The translations under genes were made by a program, and so were the position numbers. DNA of 64,000 bases, taken from Flavobacterium sp. N2270 (lineage in GTDB: Bacteria; Bacteroidota; Bacteroidia; Flavobacteriales; Flavobacteriaceae). Within the stretch, counting starts at the first letter, position 1. Every line of letters starts with the position of its first letter. Where the stretch lies: contig NZ_CP110005.1 of the NCBI RefSeq assembly GCF_025947225.1, forward strand, positions 868,001-932,000, given 5' to 3'. Positions 1 through 8,548 of this stretch are shown here, piece after piece. Below the pieces are notes generated by a model. It did not search any database and had not been told where the DNA came from. It was given only the letters and a program-made list of their open reading frames with translations.

Positions 1-461
1 TTGAAAGCGGAGAATTATATGAAGCAGACACAATTAAGGTAGCCGACAGTTTAAAGTTTAAAACCAAAAAAGGAAGAATCGTTTACGGCGGAGGCGGAAT
101 ATCTCCTGATATTTTTGTGCCTTTTCAAGCTAAAAACATGGATGATGTTACTCTCATGATAATGCAATCTGGATTGTTAAGTTATTATGTTTTTGAACAA
201 ATAGACAATGATAGAAACTTTTTTAATAAATTAACAAAAGAACAATTAAGAGAAGAGTTACTGAATAATGAAAAGTATTTATCAGGTTTTAAAAAATACG
301 TTGCACAAAGTGGATTTATTTTAAACTTTTCTTCTGAAAAAGAAAAAGTAAATAATTATTTATTTGCCGAATTTGTCAAACAACTGTTTGATGAAAAGGA
401 GTATTACCAAATCATTTTAAATGAAGATGAAATGGTAAAGAAGGTGTTGGAAATTAAATAA
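1..461 (+). CDS. S41 family C-terminal processing peptidase, 3' fragment
   Basis: The gene enters from the left edge; the reading frame is open from base 3 and ends at a TAA at 459-461. The visible part is the last 152 or so residues. The stretch KTKKGRIVYGGGGISPD at its start is the conserved segment after the PDZ and protease core of S41 (CtpA/Prc-like) periplasmic peptidases, which cut the C-termini of exported proteins. The remaining tail is lysine- and glutamate-rich and probably helical, as in the long Bacteroidetes members. The catalytic Ser/Lys lie outside the window, so activity cannot be judged. Only 2 bases separate its stop from the convergent flavoprotein gene. Confidence 0.85.
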   Translation, partial: ESGELYEADTIKVADSLKFKTKKGRIVYGGGGISPDIFVPFQAKNMDDVTLMIMQSGLLSYYVFEQIDNDRNFFNKLTKEQLREELLNNEKYLSGFKKYVAQSGFILNFSSEKEKVNNYLFAEFVKQLFDEKEYYQIILNEDEMVKKVLEIK

Positions 462-463
462 CT

Positions 464-1072
464 TTATTTATTCACAGCTTCATGAACCATAGTTTGTTTT
501 CCTTCATTCCATAACGTTAATACATCTGTAGCTACACTTGCGCCACTTCCTGATGCAATAGCAAGTTGGCTTCTATGTCCGGCTAAAACACCAATTACAT
601 AAATACCTTCTTCAACAAAATGATCTTCATTTTTAAGCTGAATTCTGTTTTTTTCTAGCGGAAGTTTTTTATGAGGAATAACGTAGTTCTCTAAGCCTTC
701 AATGGTAAACGGATTACCAGCTCCAATACCTATAATAACAATTTTTGAAGTGTATTTATTTTTATTGGTTTCAACTAAAAAACCTTTAGTTTGTTTTTCA
801 ATTTTTAAAACCTTTTCATCTTCAATTTGCACAACATGAGGATACAATTCTTTTAATTGCTCAGTAGTTTCAGTAAGTAGTTCTGATCCTAATTTGCCTT
901 TTGGAATGCCATATGCGTTATTAAAAACGGCATTTTGTAAAGAAGATGCCTTTTGATGTACAATAACTCCAATTTTTTTATTTTCGGCAAAAGGTTTTTT
1001 ATGAGCCGAACCTAATACAAGTGCACATGAAACTGAAGAAACACCTCCTCCAATAATTAAAGCATCGAACAT
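464..1072 (-). CDS. single-domain thioredoxin-reductase-like FAD/NAD(P) oxidoreductase
   Basis: A 202-residue flavoprotein. The N-terminus has the dinucleotide-binding Rossmann motif (ALIIGGGVSSVSCALVLG), and near the C-terminus the segment IYVIGVLAG resembles the second FAD-binding motif of the thioredoxin reductase family. It is about 100 residues shorter than thioredoxin reductase and has no separate NADPH domain and no CxxC redox pair, so it is not a thioredoxin reductase. The substrate is unknown. It ends 3 bases from the stop of the upstream small membrane protein gene and is probably in one transcript with it and with marC. Confidence 0.75.
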   Translation of the reverse strand: MFDALIIGGGVSSVSCALVLGSAHKKPFAENKKIGVIVHQKASSLQNAVFNNAYGIPKGKLGSELLTETTEQLKELYPHVVQIEDEKVLKIEKQTKGFLVETNKNKYTSKIVIIGIGAGNPFTIEGLENYVIPHKKLPLEKNRIQLKNEDHFVEEGIYVIGVLAGHRSQLAIASGSGASVATDVLTLWNEGKQTMVHEAVNK

Positions 1073-1075
1073 AAA

Positions 1076-1276
1076 TTACAAGTTTTTTGTTTTTTCTTCA
1101 ATAGTTTTTGACATTTTTAAAATGACAATTAAAATAACTGCACATAATGTAGCAACAATTCCAATTAGGGCAACTGAAGAATTTCCTTCAAAAGGATTTT
1201 TTGGATCAATCTGAGTAATGTTTAAACCAATTAGTAATATGGCTAAGACAATAACGATGTATGTAAATATTTTCAT
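1076..1276 (-). CDS. small two-helix membrane protein, unknown function
   Basis: A 66-residue protein with two clear hydrophobic segments, about residues 4-22 and 34-53, joined by a short polar loop rich in Asn/Pro (ITQIDPKNPFEGNSS), and a lysine-rich tail. I do not recognise a family. It lies between marC (20-bp gap) and the flavoprotein gene (3-bp gap) on the same strand, which suggests co-transcription. The coding call rests on the tight spacing and the clean membrane-protein pattern. Confidence 0.65.
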   Translation of the reverse strand: MKIFTYIVIVLAILLIGLNITQIDPKNPFEGNSSVALIGIVATLCAVILIVILKMSKTIEEKTKNL

Positions 1277-1296
1277 TTTAATCTAAATTTAGTTTT

Positions 1297-1869
1297 TTAA
1301 ATAAACAAACCTTTTACGTTTGCTGCAAAAAGCTTAACTGATATAGCAAGCAATATTACGCCAAATATTTTACGTATTATGCCTAATCCGTTAACGCCCA
1401 ATATTTTTTCAATTTTACCAGACAATTTTAAAACAGCATAAACCACAATTACGTTAATTATTATGGCAATAATAATATTTATTTTGTCGTATTCTGCTCT
1501 TAAAGAAAGCAATGTAGTCATGGTTCCAGCCCCAGCAATCAAAGGAAAAGCAATGGGAACAATTGAAGCAGTTGTAGGATTGTCTTCTCGGTAAAGTCGA
1601 ATTCCTAAAATCATTTCTAGTGCTAAAAAGAATAATACAAACGAACCCGCAACGGCAAATGAATTAGCGTCAATGCCAATTAATTTTAAAATTTCTTCTC
1701 CTACAAATAAGAACGCAATCATAATTATTGCTGCAACAATTGTAGCTTTTTCAGACTGAATATGGCCAATTTTACTGCGTAAATCAACAATAATAGGAAT
1801 GCTTCCTACAATATCAATAACAGCGAATAGAATCATACTTATGGTAAAAATCTCTTTCCAGTCAAACAT
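1297..1869 (-). CDS. MarC family integral membrane protein (UPF0056)
   Basis: A 190-residue protein with six hydrophobic segments and the family pattern: an N-terminal helix with FAVIDIVGSIPI, a central helix followed by GIRLYRED, and IAFPLIAGAGTMTTLLSL. MarC proteins sit in the inner membrane; their transport substrate is not established, and the historical link to multiple antibiotic resistance was withdrawn for E. coli MarC. The length is typical. It is the first gene of a three-gene minus-strand group, and a TATATTTG promoter box lies 17 bases upstream. Confidence 0.88.
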   Translation of the reverse strand: MFDWKEIFTISMILFAVIDIVGSIPIIVDLRSKIGHIQSEKATIVAAIIMIAFLFVGEEILKLIGIDANSFAVAGSFVLFFLALEMILGIRLYREDNPTTASIVPIAFPLIAGAGTMTTLLSLRAEYDKINIIIAIIINVIVVYAVLKLSGKIEKILGVNGLGIIRKIFGVILLAISVKLFAANVKGLFI

Positions 1870-1886
1870 CTTACATTTATTTTTTG

Positions 1887-1894
1887 CAAATATA
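1887..1894 (-). promoter_or_regulatory. TAnnTTTG promoter box for marC
   Basis: On the minus strand this reads TATATTTG, an exact match to the Bacteroidetes -7 element, and would start transcription about 12 bases ahead of the marC ATG. No convincing -33 TTG was found. Confidence 0.5.
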
Positions 1895-1995
1895 AATATA
1901 AGTAATGAATGCTAAATTCATTTTAACGATACTTTATTAATTAGAAATACAATCAAAATCTTTATTCAACAATCTTCAATCAAAAATCAAATAGC

Positions 1996-2003
1996 TATCT
2001 TTG
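1996..2003 (+). promoter_or_regulatory. TAnnTTTG promoter box for the DUF3109 gene
   Basis: TATCTTTG ends 18 bases before the ATG at 2022. It fits the Bacteroidetes -7 consensus. The -33 element is not obvious. Confidence 0.5.
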
Positions 2004-2021
2004 TGAACTAATTATTTTAAG

Positions 2022-2588
2022 ATGTTTCAGTTAAATAAAACCATTATTTCCGAAGAGATTCTAGAAAAAGAATTCGTTTGTAATTTATCTGCTTGTAAAG
2101 GAGCGTGTTGTGTGGACGGAGATGCTGGTGCACCTTTAGACGAAGCAGAGACTAAAATATTAGCAGAAATTTATCCAAAAGTAAAGCCATTCCTTCGTCC
2201 TGAAGGAATTGCAGCAATCGAAGAACAAGGAACACATACTGTTTCTGATTTTGGTGAGCTTGAAACTACTTTAATTGATGGTAAAGACTGTGCGTATGTA
2301 ATTTTTGACAAAGACACTGCGCTTTGCGGAATAGAACAAGCGTATAACGAAGGTATTGTTGATTGGAAAAAACCAGTTTCTTGTCACTTATACCCTATTC
2401 GTGTAAAAGAATACTCTGATTTTTCTGCGGTTAATTATCACAAATGGCATATTTGTTCTGATGCTTGCGAATTAGGAAAAGAACTTGGTGTTCCTATCTA
2501 TAAATTTGTAAAAGAAGCACTAGTTAGAAAATTTGGAGAAGAATGGTATTCTGAATTAGAAAAAATTGCCGAAGATTTAAAAAAGTAA
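2022..2588 (+). CDS. DUF3109 family cysteine-rich protein
   Basis: A 188-residue soluble protein. Near the N-terminus it has the cysteine cluster CNLSACKGACC (C-x4-C-x3-CC) followed by DGDAGAPL; later cysteines fall in the CGI, SCHLYPIRV and ICSDAC segments. This arrangement is that of DUF3109 and resembles the YkgJ-type cysteine cluster family, for which metal or Fe-S binding is suspected. No reaction is known. The gene stands alone between the divergent marC group and nrdB. Confidence 0.85.
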   Translation: MFQLNKTIISEEILEKEFVCNLSACKGACCVDGDAGAPLDEAETKILAEIYPKVKPFLRPEGIAAIEEQGTHTVSDFGELETTLIDGKDCAYVIFDKDTALCGIEQAYNEGIVDWKKPVSCHLYPIRVKEYSDFSAVNYHKWHICSDACELGKELGVPIYKFVKEALVRKFGEEWYSELEKIAEDLKK

Positions 2589-2759
2589 CCCCTTTTGCGT
2601 ATTCTGTAAAACACTCTTTAACAGTAGGTTTAATCGCTGATAAGAGTGGTTTTCCTCTGTTTTTTATTTTATTTAAATAGTTGATAATCAATAAATTAAA
2701 TCCTTCACAAGGAGTAGGAATTTTTTTACTCGTTGTTAAAAACTTGGCTTAATTGTGAA

Positions 2760-2767
2760 TAAGTTTG
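2760..2767 (+). promoter_or_regulatory. possible nrdBA promoter box
   Basis: TAAGTTTG matches TAnnTTTG and would give a leader of about 85 bases before nrdB. It is the only exact match close to the start in the 268-bp spacer. The nearest TTG upstream is 24 bases away, slightly too far. No NrdR-box pair was recognised. Confidence 0.3.
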
Positions 2768-2856
2768 ACTTTCATTTCTCGTTTCAAATGACAAACTTTG
2801 TAAACCCCATTAGAAGTAAATATTATTCTTTTTAAAACAATAAAAATCAAGTAACT

Positions 2857-3834
2857 ATGTCAGTAGTCGAACCAATATTACAAGAAAATAAAGACCGTTT
2901 TGTTATTTTTCCAATTAAACACCATGATATATGGGAATGGTATAAGAAAATGGAAGCTAGTTTTTGGACTGCTGAAGAGATTGATTTACACCAAGACATT
3001 TCAGACTGGAATAATAAATTAAGCGATGATGAAAAATATTTCATCAAACATATTTTGGCATTTTTCGCAGCTTCTGACGGAATCGTAAATGAAAATTTAG
3101 CAGAAAATTTCGTAAACGAAGTGCAATATGCTGAAGCGAAATTCTTTTATGGATTTCAAATCATGATGGAAAACATTCACAGTGAAACCTATTCTCTTTT
3201 AATTGATACTTATGTTAAAGATGAGGTTGAAAAAGATAAATTGTTTCATGCACTTGAAGTTTTTCCTGCAATTAAGAAAAAAGCAGATTGGGCTTTAAAA
3301 TGGATTGAATCTGATTCGTTTGCAGAACGATTAATTGCTTTTGCAGCCGTAGAAGGAATTTTCTTTTCAGGAGCATTCTGTTCAATTTTCTGGTTAAAGA
3401 AACGTGGGTTAATGCCAGGATTAACTTTTTCGAACGAATTAATTTCTCGTGATGAAGGTGTGCATTGTGATTTCGCCGTGCATTTGCATAATCATCACTT
3501 GGTAAATAAAGTGCCAAAAGCAAGAATTAGAGAAATTATTATAGATGCTTTAACTATCGAAAGAGAATTCATTACAGAGTCGCTTCCAGTAAGTTTAATA
3601 GGTATGAATGCAACTTTAATGACGCAATACTTAGAATTTGTAACGGATAGATTATTGGTAGAATTAGGTTGTGAAAGAGAATATAACTCTTCAAACCCAT
3701 TCGATTTTATGGATATGATTTCATTACAAGGGAAAACTAATTTCTTTGAAAAACGTGTTGCTGAATATCAAAAAGCAGGTGTAATGAACACCGATTCAGA
3801 ATCTGGAAAAATAAGCTTTGATGCAGACTTTTAA
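2857..3834 (+). CDS. nrdB: class Ia ribonucleotide reductase, small (radical) subunit
   Basis: A 325-residue R2 subunit that generates the tyrosyl radical used by NrdA to reduce ribonucleoside diphosphates. All diiron ligands and the radical tyrosine can be placed: Asp74, Glu105, His108 and Tyr112 (in [10 protein letters not shown]), Glu166 (VEGIFFSG), Glu200 and His203 (RDEGVHCDF). The spacing of the first four equals that of E. coli R2 (D84/E115/H118/Y122) shifted by ten. The gene precedes nrdA by 57 bases, so the two are very likely one operon in the order small then large subunit. Confidence 0.97.
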   Translation: MSVVEPILQENKDRFVIFPIKHHDIWEWYKKMEASFWTAEEIDLHQDISDWNNKLSDDEKYFIKHILAFFAASDGIVNENLAENFVNEVQYAEAKFFYGFQIMMENIHSETYSLLIDTYVKDEVEKDKLFHALEVFPAIKKKADWALKWIESDSFAERLIAFAAVEGIFFSGAFCSIFWLKKRGLMPGLTFSNELISRDEGVHCDFAVHLHNHHLVNKVPKARIREIIIDALTIEREFITESLPVSLIGMNATLMTQYLEFVTDRLLVELGCEREYNSSNPFDFMDMISLQGKTNFFEKRVAEYQKAGVMNTDSESGKISFDADF

Positions 3835-3891
3835 TAAGTAAGCAATCAAAAGAATACAAAATAAATAAAACAAACTAAAAGCAAAAGTCAT

Positions 3892-6288
3892 ATGAATGTA
3901 GTAAAAAGAGATGGTAGAAGAGAACCTGTAATGTTTGATAAAATTACAGATAGAATTAGATTTTTATGCTACGAGTTAAACGAGTTAGTCGACCCGGTTA
4001 AGGTTGCTATGCGTGTAATTGAAGGTTTATATGACGGCGTAAGTACTTCAGAGTTAGATAATTTAGCTGCGGAAACGGCTGCATCTATGACTATTACGCA
4101 TCCTGATTATGCTCAGTTAGCAGCGCGTATTGCTGTTTCTAATTTACATAAAAACACTACTAAATCATTCTCTGAAACAATGACAGAGATGTATCATTAT
4201 GTGAATCCTCGTACAGGTAAAAAAGCACCTTTACTTTCAGAGGAAGTATATAATGTAATTATGGAAAATGCTGAAAAGTTAGATTCTACAATTATCTATA
4301 ATCGCGATTTTAATTACGATTATTTCGGTTTTAAAACTTTAGAGCGTTCCTATTTATTAAAAATAAACGGACAAATTGTTGAGCGTCCGCAACACATGTT
4401 AATGCGTGTTTCTATTGGTATTCATTTAAACGATATCGAATCAGCTATTGAAACGTATGAGTTAATGTCGAAGAAATTCTTCACACATGCAACGCCTACT
4501 TTATTCAACGCAGGAACACCAAAACCGCAAATGTCATCTTGTTTCTTGTTAACAATGAAAGATGATAGTATTGATGGTATTTACGATACATTAAAACAAA
4601 CTGCAAAAATTTCTCAATCTGCCGGAGGAATTGGTTTAGCAATTCATAATGTAAGAGCAACAGGTTCATACATTCGTGGAACAAACGGTACTTCAAACGG
4701 AATTGTACCTATGTTACGTGTATTTAACGATACGGCTCGTTACGTAGATCAAGGTGGTGGAAAACGTAAAGGTAGTTTTGCAATTTATATTGAGCCTTGG
4801 CATGCAGATATTTTTGATTTCTTAGATTTAAAGAAAAATCACGGAAAAGAAGAAATGCGTGCTCGTGATTTATTCTTCGCAATGTGGATGTGTGATTTAT
4901 TCATGAAGCGTGTTGAAGAAGATGCAGCTTGGACTTTAATGTGTCCAAATGAATGTCCAGGTTTAGATAATGTATATGGAGATGAATTTGAAGCATTATA
5001 CTTATCATATGAACAAGCTGGAAAAGGAAGAAAAACCATTAAGGCTCGTGAATTATGGGAAAAAATTCTTGAATCTCAAATTGAGACAGGAACTCCATAT
5101 ATGTTGTACAAAGATGCAGCAAACAGAAAATCAAATCAAAAGAACTTAGGAACTATTCGTTCTTCTAATTTATGTACTGAAATTTTAGAATATACATCGC
5201 CAGATGAGGTTGCAGTATGTAACTTGGCTTCTATTTCATTGCCAATGTTTGTAGAAGATGGTAAATTCAATCACCAATTCTTATTTGATGTTACCAAAAG
5301 AATTACGCGTAACTTAAACAGAGTAATTGATAGAAATTATTATCCAGTAATTGAAGCAGAGAATTCAAACATGCGTCACCGTCCAATTGGATTAGGAGTA
5401 CAAGGTTTAGCAGATGCTTTTATTTTACTAAGGTTGCCGTTTACAAGTGATGAAGCTAAGAAATTAAACGAAGAAATTTTCGAAACAATTTACTTTGCAG
5501 CAGTTACAGCTTCAATGGAATTAGCAAAAGAAGAAGGACCATATTCAACGTTTGAAGGTTCACCAATTTCTAAAGGAGAATTCCAATACAATCTTTGGAA
5601 CATAAAAGACGAAGATTTATCTGGAAGATGGGATTGGAAAGCATTAAGAACTGAAGTAATGGCAAACGGAGTGCGTAACTCATTATTATTAGCGCCAATG
5701 CCAACTGCTTCAACTTCTCAAATTTTAGGAAATAACGAAGCATTCGAACCGTATACTTCAAATATTTATACACGTAGAGTATTGTCTGGAGAATTCATTG
5801 TTGTTAACAAACATTTATTATACGATTTAGTAGAACTTGGTTTATGGAATGAAAATCTTAAGCAAGAAATCATGCGTAATAACGGTTCTATTCAAAATAT
5901 TGATATCATTCCTCAAGACATTAAAGAATTGTACAAAACAGTTTGGGAATTGAGTATGAAAGACATTATTGACATGTCTCGTCAAAGAGGTTATTTTATT
6001 GATCAATCGCAATCGTTAAACTTGTTTATGGAAGGCGCTACAATGGCAAAATTAACTTCTATGCATTTTTATGCTTGGAAAAGCGGCTTAAAAACAGGAA
6101 TGTACTACTTAAGAACAAAAGCTGCGGTAGATGCTATTAAGTTTACTTTAAATAACGATAAAAAAGCGGAACCAATTGCCGTTGCAGTAGAAACTGAAAA
6201 TGCAGCAATGACAGAAGATGAGTTCAAAGCAATGTTAGCTCGCGCTAAAGATGCAGGACCAGAAGACTGTGAAATGTGCGGTTCTTAA
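3892..6288 (+). CDS. nrdA: class Ia ribonucleotide reductase, large (catalytic) subunit
   Basis: A 798-residue catalytic subunit. The N-terminal 90 or so residues look like an ATP-cone allosteric domain ([16 protein letters not shown]). The catalytic loop SSNLCTEI holds the Asn-Cys-Glu triad, MSSCFLLTM holds the first redox cysteine, and the tail ends CEMCGS, the C-x2-C pair that is re-reduced by thioredoxin or glutaredoxin. Residues Tyr-Tyr in the late GMYYLRT segment fit the radical-transfer pair. Length is normal for the class. It is cotranscribed with nrdB, and a strong hairpin terminator follows 30 bases after the stop. Confidence 0.97.
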   Translation: MNVVKRDGRREPVMFDKITDRIRFLCYELNELVDPVKVAMRVIEGLYDGVSTSELDNLAAETAASMTITHPDYAQLAARIAVSNLHKNTTKSFSETMTEMYHYVNPRTGKKAPLLSEEVYNVIMENAEKLDSTIIYNRDFNYDYFGFKTLERSYLLKINGQIVERPQHMLMRVSIGIHLNDIESAIETYELMSKKFFTHATPTLFNAGTPKPQMSSCFLLTMKDDSIDGIYDTLKQTAKISQSAGGIGLAIHNVRATGSYIRGTNGTSNGIVPMLRVFNDTARYVDQGGGKRKGSFAIYIEPWHADIFDFLDLKKNHGKEEMRARDLFFAMWMCDLFMKRVEEDAAWTLMCPNECPGLDNVYGDEFEALYLSYEQAGKGRKTIKARELWEKILESQIETGTPYMLYKDAANRKSNQKNLGTIRSSNLCTEILEYTSPDEVAVCNLASISLPMFVEDGKFNHQFLFDVTKRITRNLNRVIDRNYYPVIEAENSNMRHRPIGLGVQGLADAFILLRLPFTSDEAKKLNEEIFETIYFAAVTASMELAKEEGPYSTFEGSPISKGEFQYNLWNIKDEDLSGRWDWKALRTEVMANGVRNSLLLAPMPTASTSQILGNNEAFEPYTSNIYTRRVLSGEFIVVNKHLLYDLVELGLWNENLKQEIMRNNGSIQNIDIIPQDIKELYKTVWELSMKDIIDMSRQRGYFIDQSQSLNLFMEGATMAKLTSMHFYAWKSGLKTGMYYLRTKAAVDAIKFTLNNDKKAEPIAVAVETENAAMTEDEFKAMLARAKDAGPEDCEMCGS

Positions 6289-6318
6289 ACTACAAAATAA
6301 TCAACAATATATAATAAT

Positions 6319-6345
6319 AAAGGCTTCTTAATTGAAGCCTTTTAT
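6319..6345 (+). terminator. terminator after nrdBA
   Basis: Perfect 9-bp stem AAAGGCTTC / GAAGCCTTT with a 6-base loop, followed by TTATA. It lies 30 bases past the nrdA stop. Confidence 0.75.
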
Positions 6346-6395
6346 AAGAATTATAATCTCTAAAATAAATGCTGAGGGAATAAAAAAACAAATTG

Positions 6396-6620
6396 TATAA
6401 AAAAAGGGACGCTTTACAACATCCCTAACTTGGAACTTAAAATTTAAAAGCTTGCCGGCCATTTATATTTTTAAGCTATAAAGATGATGAGGTTACCTCA
6501 CCTACTTTTTTCATACTTCAAAAGTATAAAATCGATATCACACCACCAAGTTTTTTTGTTGTATAAAATGTTAAAATTGAAAGATATAGCTCCGAGACTT
6601 TATGAAGCTTGAGTTTTTTT
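6396..6620. ncRNA. candidate structured RNA in the nrdA - 6847 spacer, strand uncertain
   Basis: The spacer from 6289 to 6846 has no long ORF. Bases 6427-6433 (AACTTGG) and 6546-6552 (CCAAGTT) form a perfect 7-bp stem closing a 126-nt domain. Inside are the hairpin ATACTT-CAA-AAGTAT (6513-6527), the palindrome TGAGGTTACCTCA (6488-6500) and a GC-rich patch GCTTGCCGGCC unlike its surroundings. On the minus strand the domain is followed by a hairpin at 6406-6425 (GGGATG / CGTCCC with one G-U pair) and seven T, a good terminator. On the plus strand the closing stem itself runs into seven T at 6551-6557, and a second weak hairpin plus T7 ends at 6620. I could not assign it to tmRNA, SRP RNA or RNase P by eye. 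Confidence 0.4.
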
Positions 6621-6659
6621 AGAATATTCAATTTATTAATTTTTAAAATCCAATAAAGA

Positions 6660-6752
6660 ATGCGAAAAGGTAGATTTAAATGGTGGCAAAAGACCAAATT
6701 ACTTACTACATTGATAAAAGCAATTGTTGAAGTTGCAAAACTATTATTATAA
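6660..6752 (+). CDS. possible 30-residue cationic amphipathic peptide
   Basis: An ATG at 6660 opens a 30-codon frame ending at TAA 6750-6752. The product begins MRKGRFKWWQKTK and continues with a hydrophobic, probably helical stretch (LLTTLIKAIVEVAKLLL). It carries seven Lys/Arg and only one acidic residue. A strong terminator begins 7 bases after the stop, which supports a short transcript ending here. There is no recognisable ribosome-binding site, as is usual for this group, and no exact promoter box. It could be a membrane-active peptide, a type I toxin-like peptide or a chance frame. Confidence 0.4.
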   Translation: MRKGRFKWWQKTKLLTTLIKAIVEVAKLLL

Positions 6753-6759
6753 TTTTATT

Positions 6760-6790
6760 AAAAGTGTCAGTTTGTTTCTGACACTTTTTC
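6760..6790 (+). terminator. strong terminator ahead of the 74-residue protein gene
   Basis: Stem AAAAGTGTCAG / CTGACACTTTT with loop TTTGTTT, followed by more T. It ends whatever is transcribed from 6620-6750, since the next gene has its own promoter box downstream. Confidence 0.8.
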
Positions 6791-6818
6791 TTTTATATAA
6801 AAATTGCATTTCAATTCG

Positions 6819-6826
6819 TACATTTG
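6819..6826 (+). promoter_or_regulatory. TAnnTTTG promoter box
   Basis: TACATTTG, 20 bases before the ATG at 6847 and just after a terminator, so it probably drives the 74-residue gene and perhaps dgt. Confidence 0.5.
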
Positions 6827-6846
6827 AAAAATAAAATAAAAAAGAC

Positions 6847-7071
6847 ATGTCAAAAGAAAAAAAAGGAGTTCATACAGGAATTATTGAGAAAGATGCAGAT
6901 GGAAATTTCTTCTGTGGTCCTTATTTGTTAGATTACAAACAAGTAGTAGCTGGTTTTAAAATTGGTGATGAGGTAAACATCAAGTCAATAATTGAAAACC
7001 CAAGCGATATCAGTTACGATAAATACCCAAAAAAATCAAAAGTATTCTTTTTAGCAAACGATAAAGAGTAA
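6847..7071 (+). CDS. small protein of unknown function, 74 residues
   Basis: A soluble 74-residue protein with no signal peptide or membrane segment. It has a Gly/Asp-rich start (KKGVHTGIIEKDADGNFFCG), an acidic middle (FKIGDEVNIKSIIENPSD) and a lysine-rich segment before the end (YDKYPKKSKVFFLAND), suggestive of a small beta-barrel fold. I do not recognise a family. It lies 48 bases upstream of the dGTPase gene on the same strand, downstream of a clear terminator and promoter box, and may be its operon partner. Confidence 0.7.
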   Translation: MSKEKKGVHTGIIEKDADGNFFCGPYLLDYKQVVAGFKIGDEVNIKSIIENPSDISYDKYPKKSKVFFLANDKE

Positions 7072-7119
7072 ATTTTAATTCTGAAATTAAAAATCGTTAA
7101 TCAAAAATCTTAAATCATT

Positions 7120-8466
7120 ATGATGCAATGGGAACAACTTTTGTCTTTAAAAAGACAAGGCGACACAAGTAAACGACTACGAAAAGAACAAGACGATACA
7201 CGTTTAGGATTTGAAGTCGATTACGACCGAATTATATTTTCGGCAGCGTTTCGTAGTTTACAAGACAAAACACAAGTTATTCCATTATCAAAAACCGACT
7301 TTGTACACACAAGATTAACGCACAGTTTAGAAGTTTCGGTTGTAGGTCGTTCTTTAGGGAGATTAGTTGGGAAACAAGTTTTAGAAAAAAGGCCTTATTT
7401 GGCTGAAATTCACGGTTACCAAATGAACGATTTTGGAGCCATTGTTGCAGCAGCTTCATTAGCACACGATATTGGAAATCCGCCTTTCGGTCATTCTGGT
7501 GAAAAAGCAATTGGCGAATACTTCACAAACGGAAACGGACAACAATATAAAGACCAGCTTTCTGATAAAGAATGGCAAGATTTAATTGATTTTGAAGGAA
7601 ACGCAAATGGTTTTTCGGTGCTTACTTCTTCTCGTGAGGGGATAGAAGGGGCATTAAGAATTTCCTATGCAACGCTTGGAACTTTCACAAAATATCCAAA
7701 AGAAAGTTTGCCTAAAAAACCAACCAAAAACATTTGCGATAAAAAATACGGGTTCTTTCAACAAGACAAAGAATTCTTTGCTGAAGTCGCAAAAGAATTG
7801 GGTTTAATTCCAAATAAATCTGGGAATGATATTGGTTTTGAACGTCATCCGTTGGCTTATTTAGTAGAAGCAGCAGATGATATTTGTTATACCATTATCG
7901 ATTTTGAAGATGGAATTAACTTAGGGTTAATTCAAGAAGAATTTGCATTAGAATACTTAATCAAATTAGTCAAAAACGGAATCGATTCTAAAAAATACAA
8001 CGAACTTACCACTACAGAAGATAGAATAAGTTATTTACGTGCTTTGGCTATTGGAAGTTTAATTCAAGATGCAGTAAAGATATTTATGGCAAATGAAGAA
8101 GCAATACTTTCAGGCAACTTCCCTTTTGCGATAATGGACAAAAGTCAGTACAAAGCACAAATGGATGATATTATAAAAATTAGTGTTAAAAACGTATACC
8201 AAAGCAAAGAAGTAATTGAAAAAGAAGTAATTGGCTATAAAGTAATCAATGTCCTTTTAGATGTTTTTTGCACAGCTTATATCAATAAATCAAATGGAAA
8301 CCCTTCGAATTATGATAATTTAATCTTGAAATTGTTGCCGGAGCGTTACCAACAAGAAAAAGCATCCCTTTATGATAGATTGTTGAACATCTGTCACTTT
8401 GTTTCTATGCTTACTGATGGTAAAGCTTTACAGTTATTTAATACAATTCAATCAAACAAGAGTTAA
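7120..8466 (+). CDS. dgt: deoxyguanosinetriphosphate triphosphohydrolase (dGTPase)
   Basis: A 448-residue HD-domain phosphohydrolase that converts dGTP to deoxyguanosine and triphosphate. The metal-binding residues are in place: His68 in TRLTHSLEV and the His116-Asp117 doublet in SLAHDIGNPPFGHSGE; the later HPLAYLVEAADDICY segment carries the final aspartate. The N-terminal R-x-x-F pattern (SAAFRSLQDKTQV) is typical of dGTPases. With nrdBA 0.8 kb upstream, this stretch is devoted to dNTP supply and balance. Either of the two adjacent ATG codons at 7120 and 7123 may be the start. Confidence 0.93.
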   Translation: MMQWEQLLSLKRQGDTSKRLRKEQDDTRLGFEVDYDRIIFSAAFRSLQDKTQVIPLSKTDFVHTRLTHSLEVSVVGRSLGRLVGKQVLEKRPYLAEIHGYQMNDFGAIVAAASLAHDIGNPPFGHSGEKAIGEYFTNGNGQQYKDQLSDKEWQDLIDFEGNANGFSVLTSSREGIEGALRISYATLGTFTKYPKESLPKKPTKNICDKKYGFFQQDKEFFAEVAKELGLIPNKSGNDIGFERHPLAYLVEAADDICYTIIDFEDGINLGLIQEEFALEYLIKLVKNGIDSKKYNELTTTEDRISYLRALAIGSLIQDAVKIFMANEEAILSGNFPFAIMDKSQYKAQMDDIIKISVKNVYQSKEVIEKEVIGYKVINVLLDVFCTAYINKSNGNPSNYDNLILKLLPERYQQEKASLYDRLLNICHFVSMLTDGKALQLFNTIQSNKS

Positions 8467-8548
8467 AATTATAAGAATATCACAATTTTTATTTCTAAAA
8501 GTAAAAAAAATGTGCTTTCTTTGTTCAAATTACCCAAAAAACTATATT

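Noticed and set aside
2589..2856. NrdR boxes or a riboswitch before nrdB
   Set aside because: No paired NrdR-like palindromes or structured leader were found; only a weak promoter box could be supported.
6660..6752. Assignment of the 30-residue frame to a named small-protein family
   Set aside because: The composition resembles several small membrane-active peptides but no specific family signature could be matched.
8399..8548. Upstream extension of the T9SS/PA-domain gene into dgt
   Set aside because: The frame is open but the sequence shows no signal peptide until the ATG at 8549, and it would overlap the dGTPase C-terminus.
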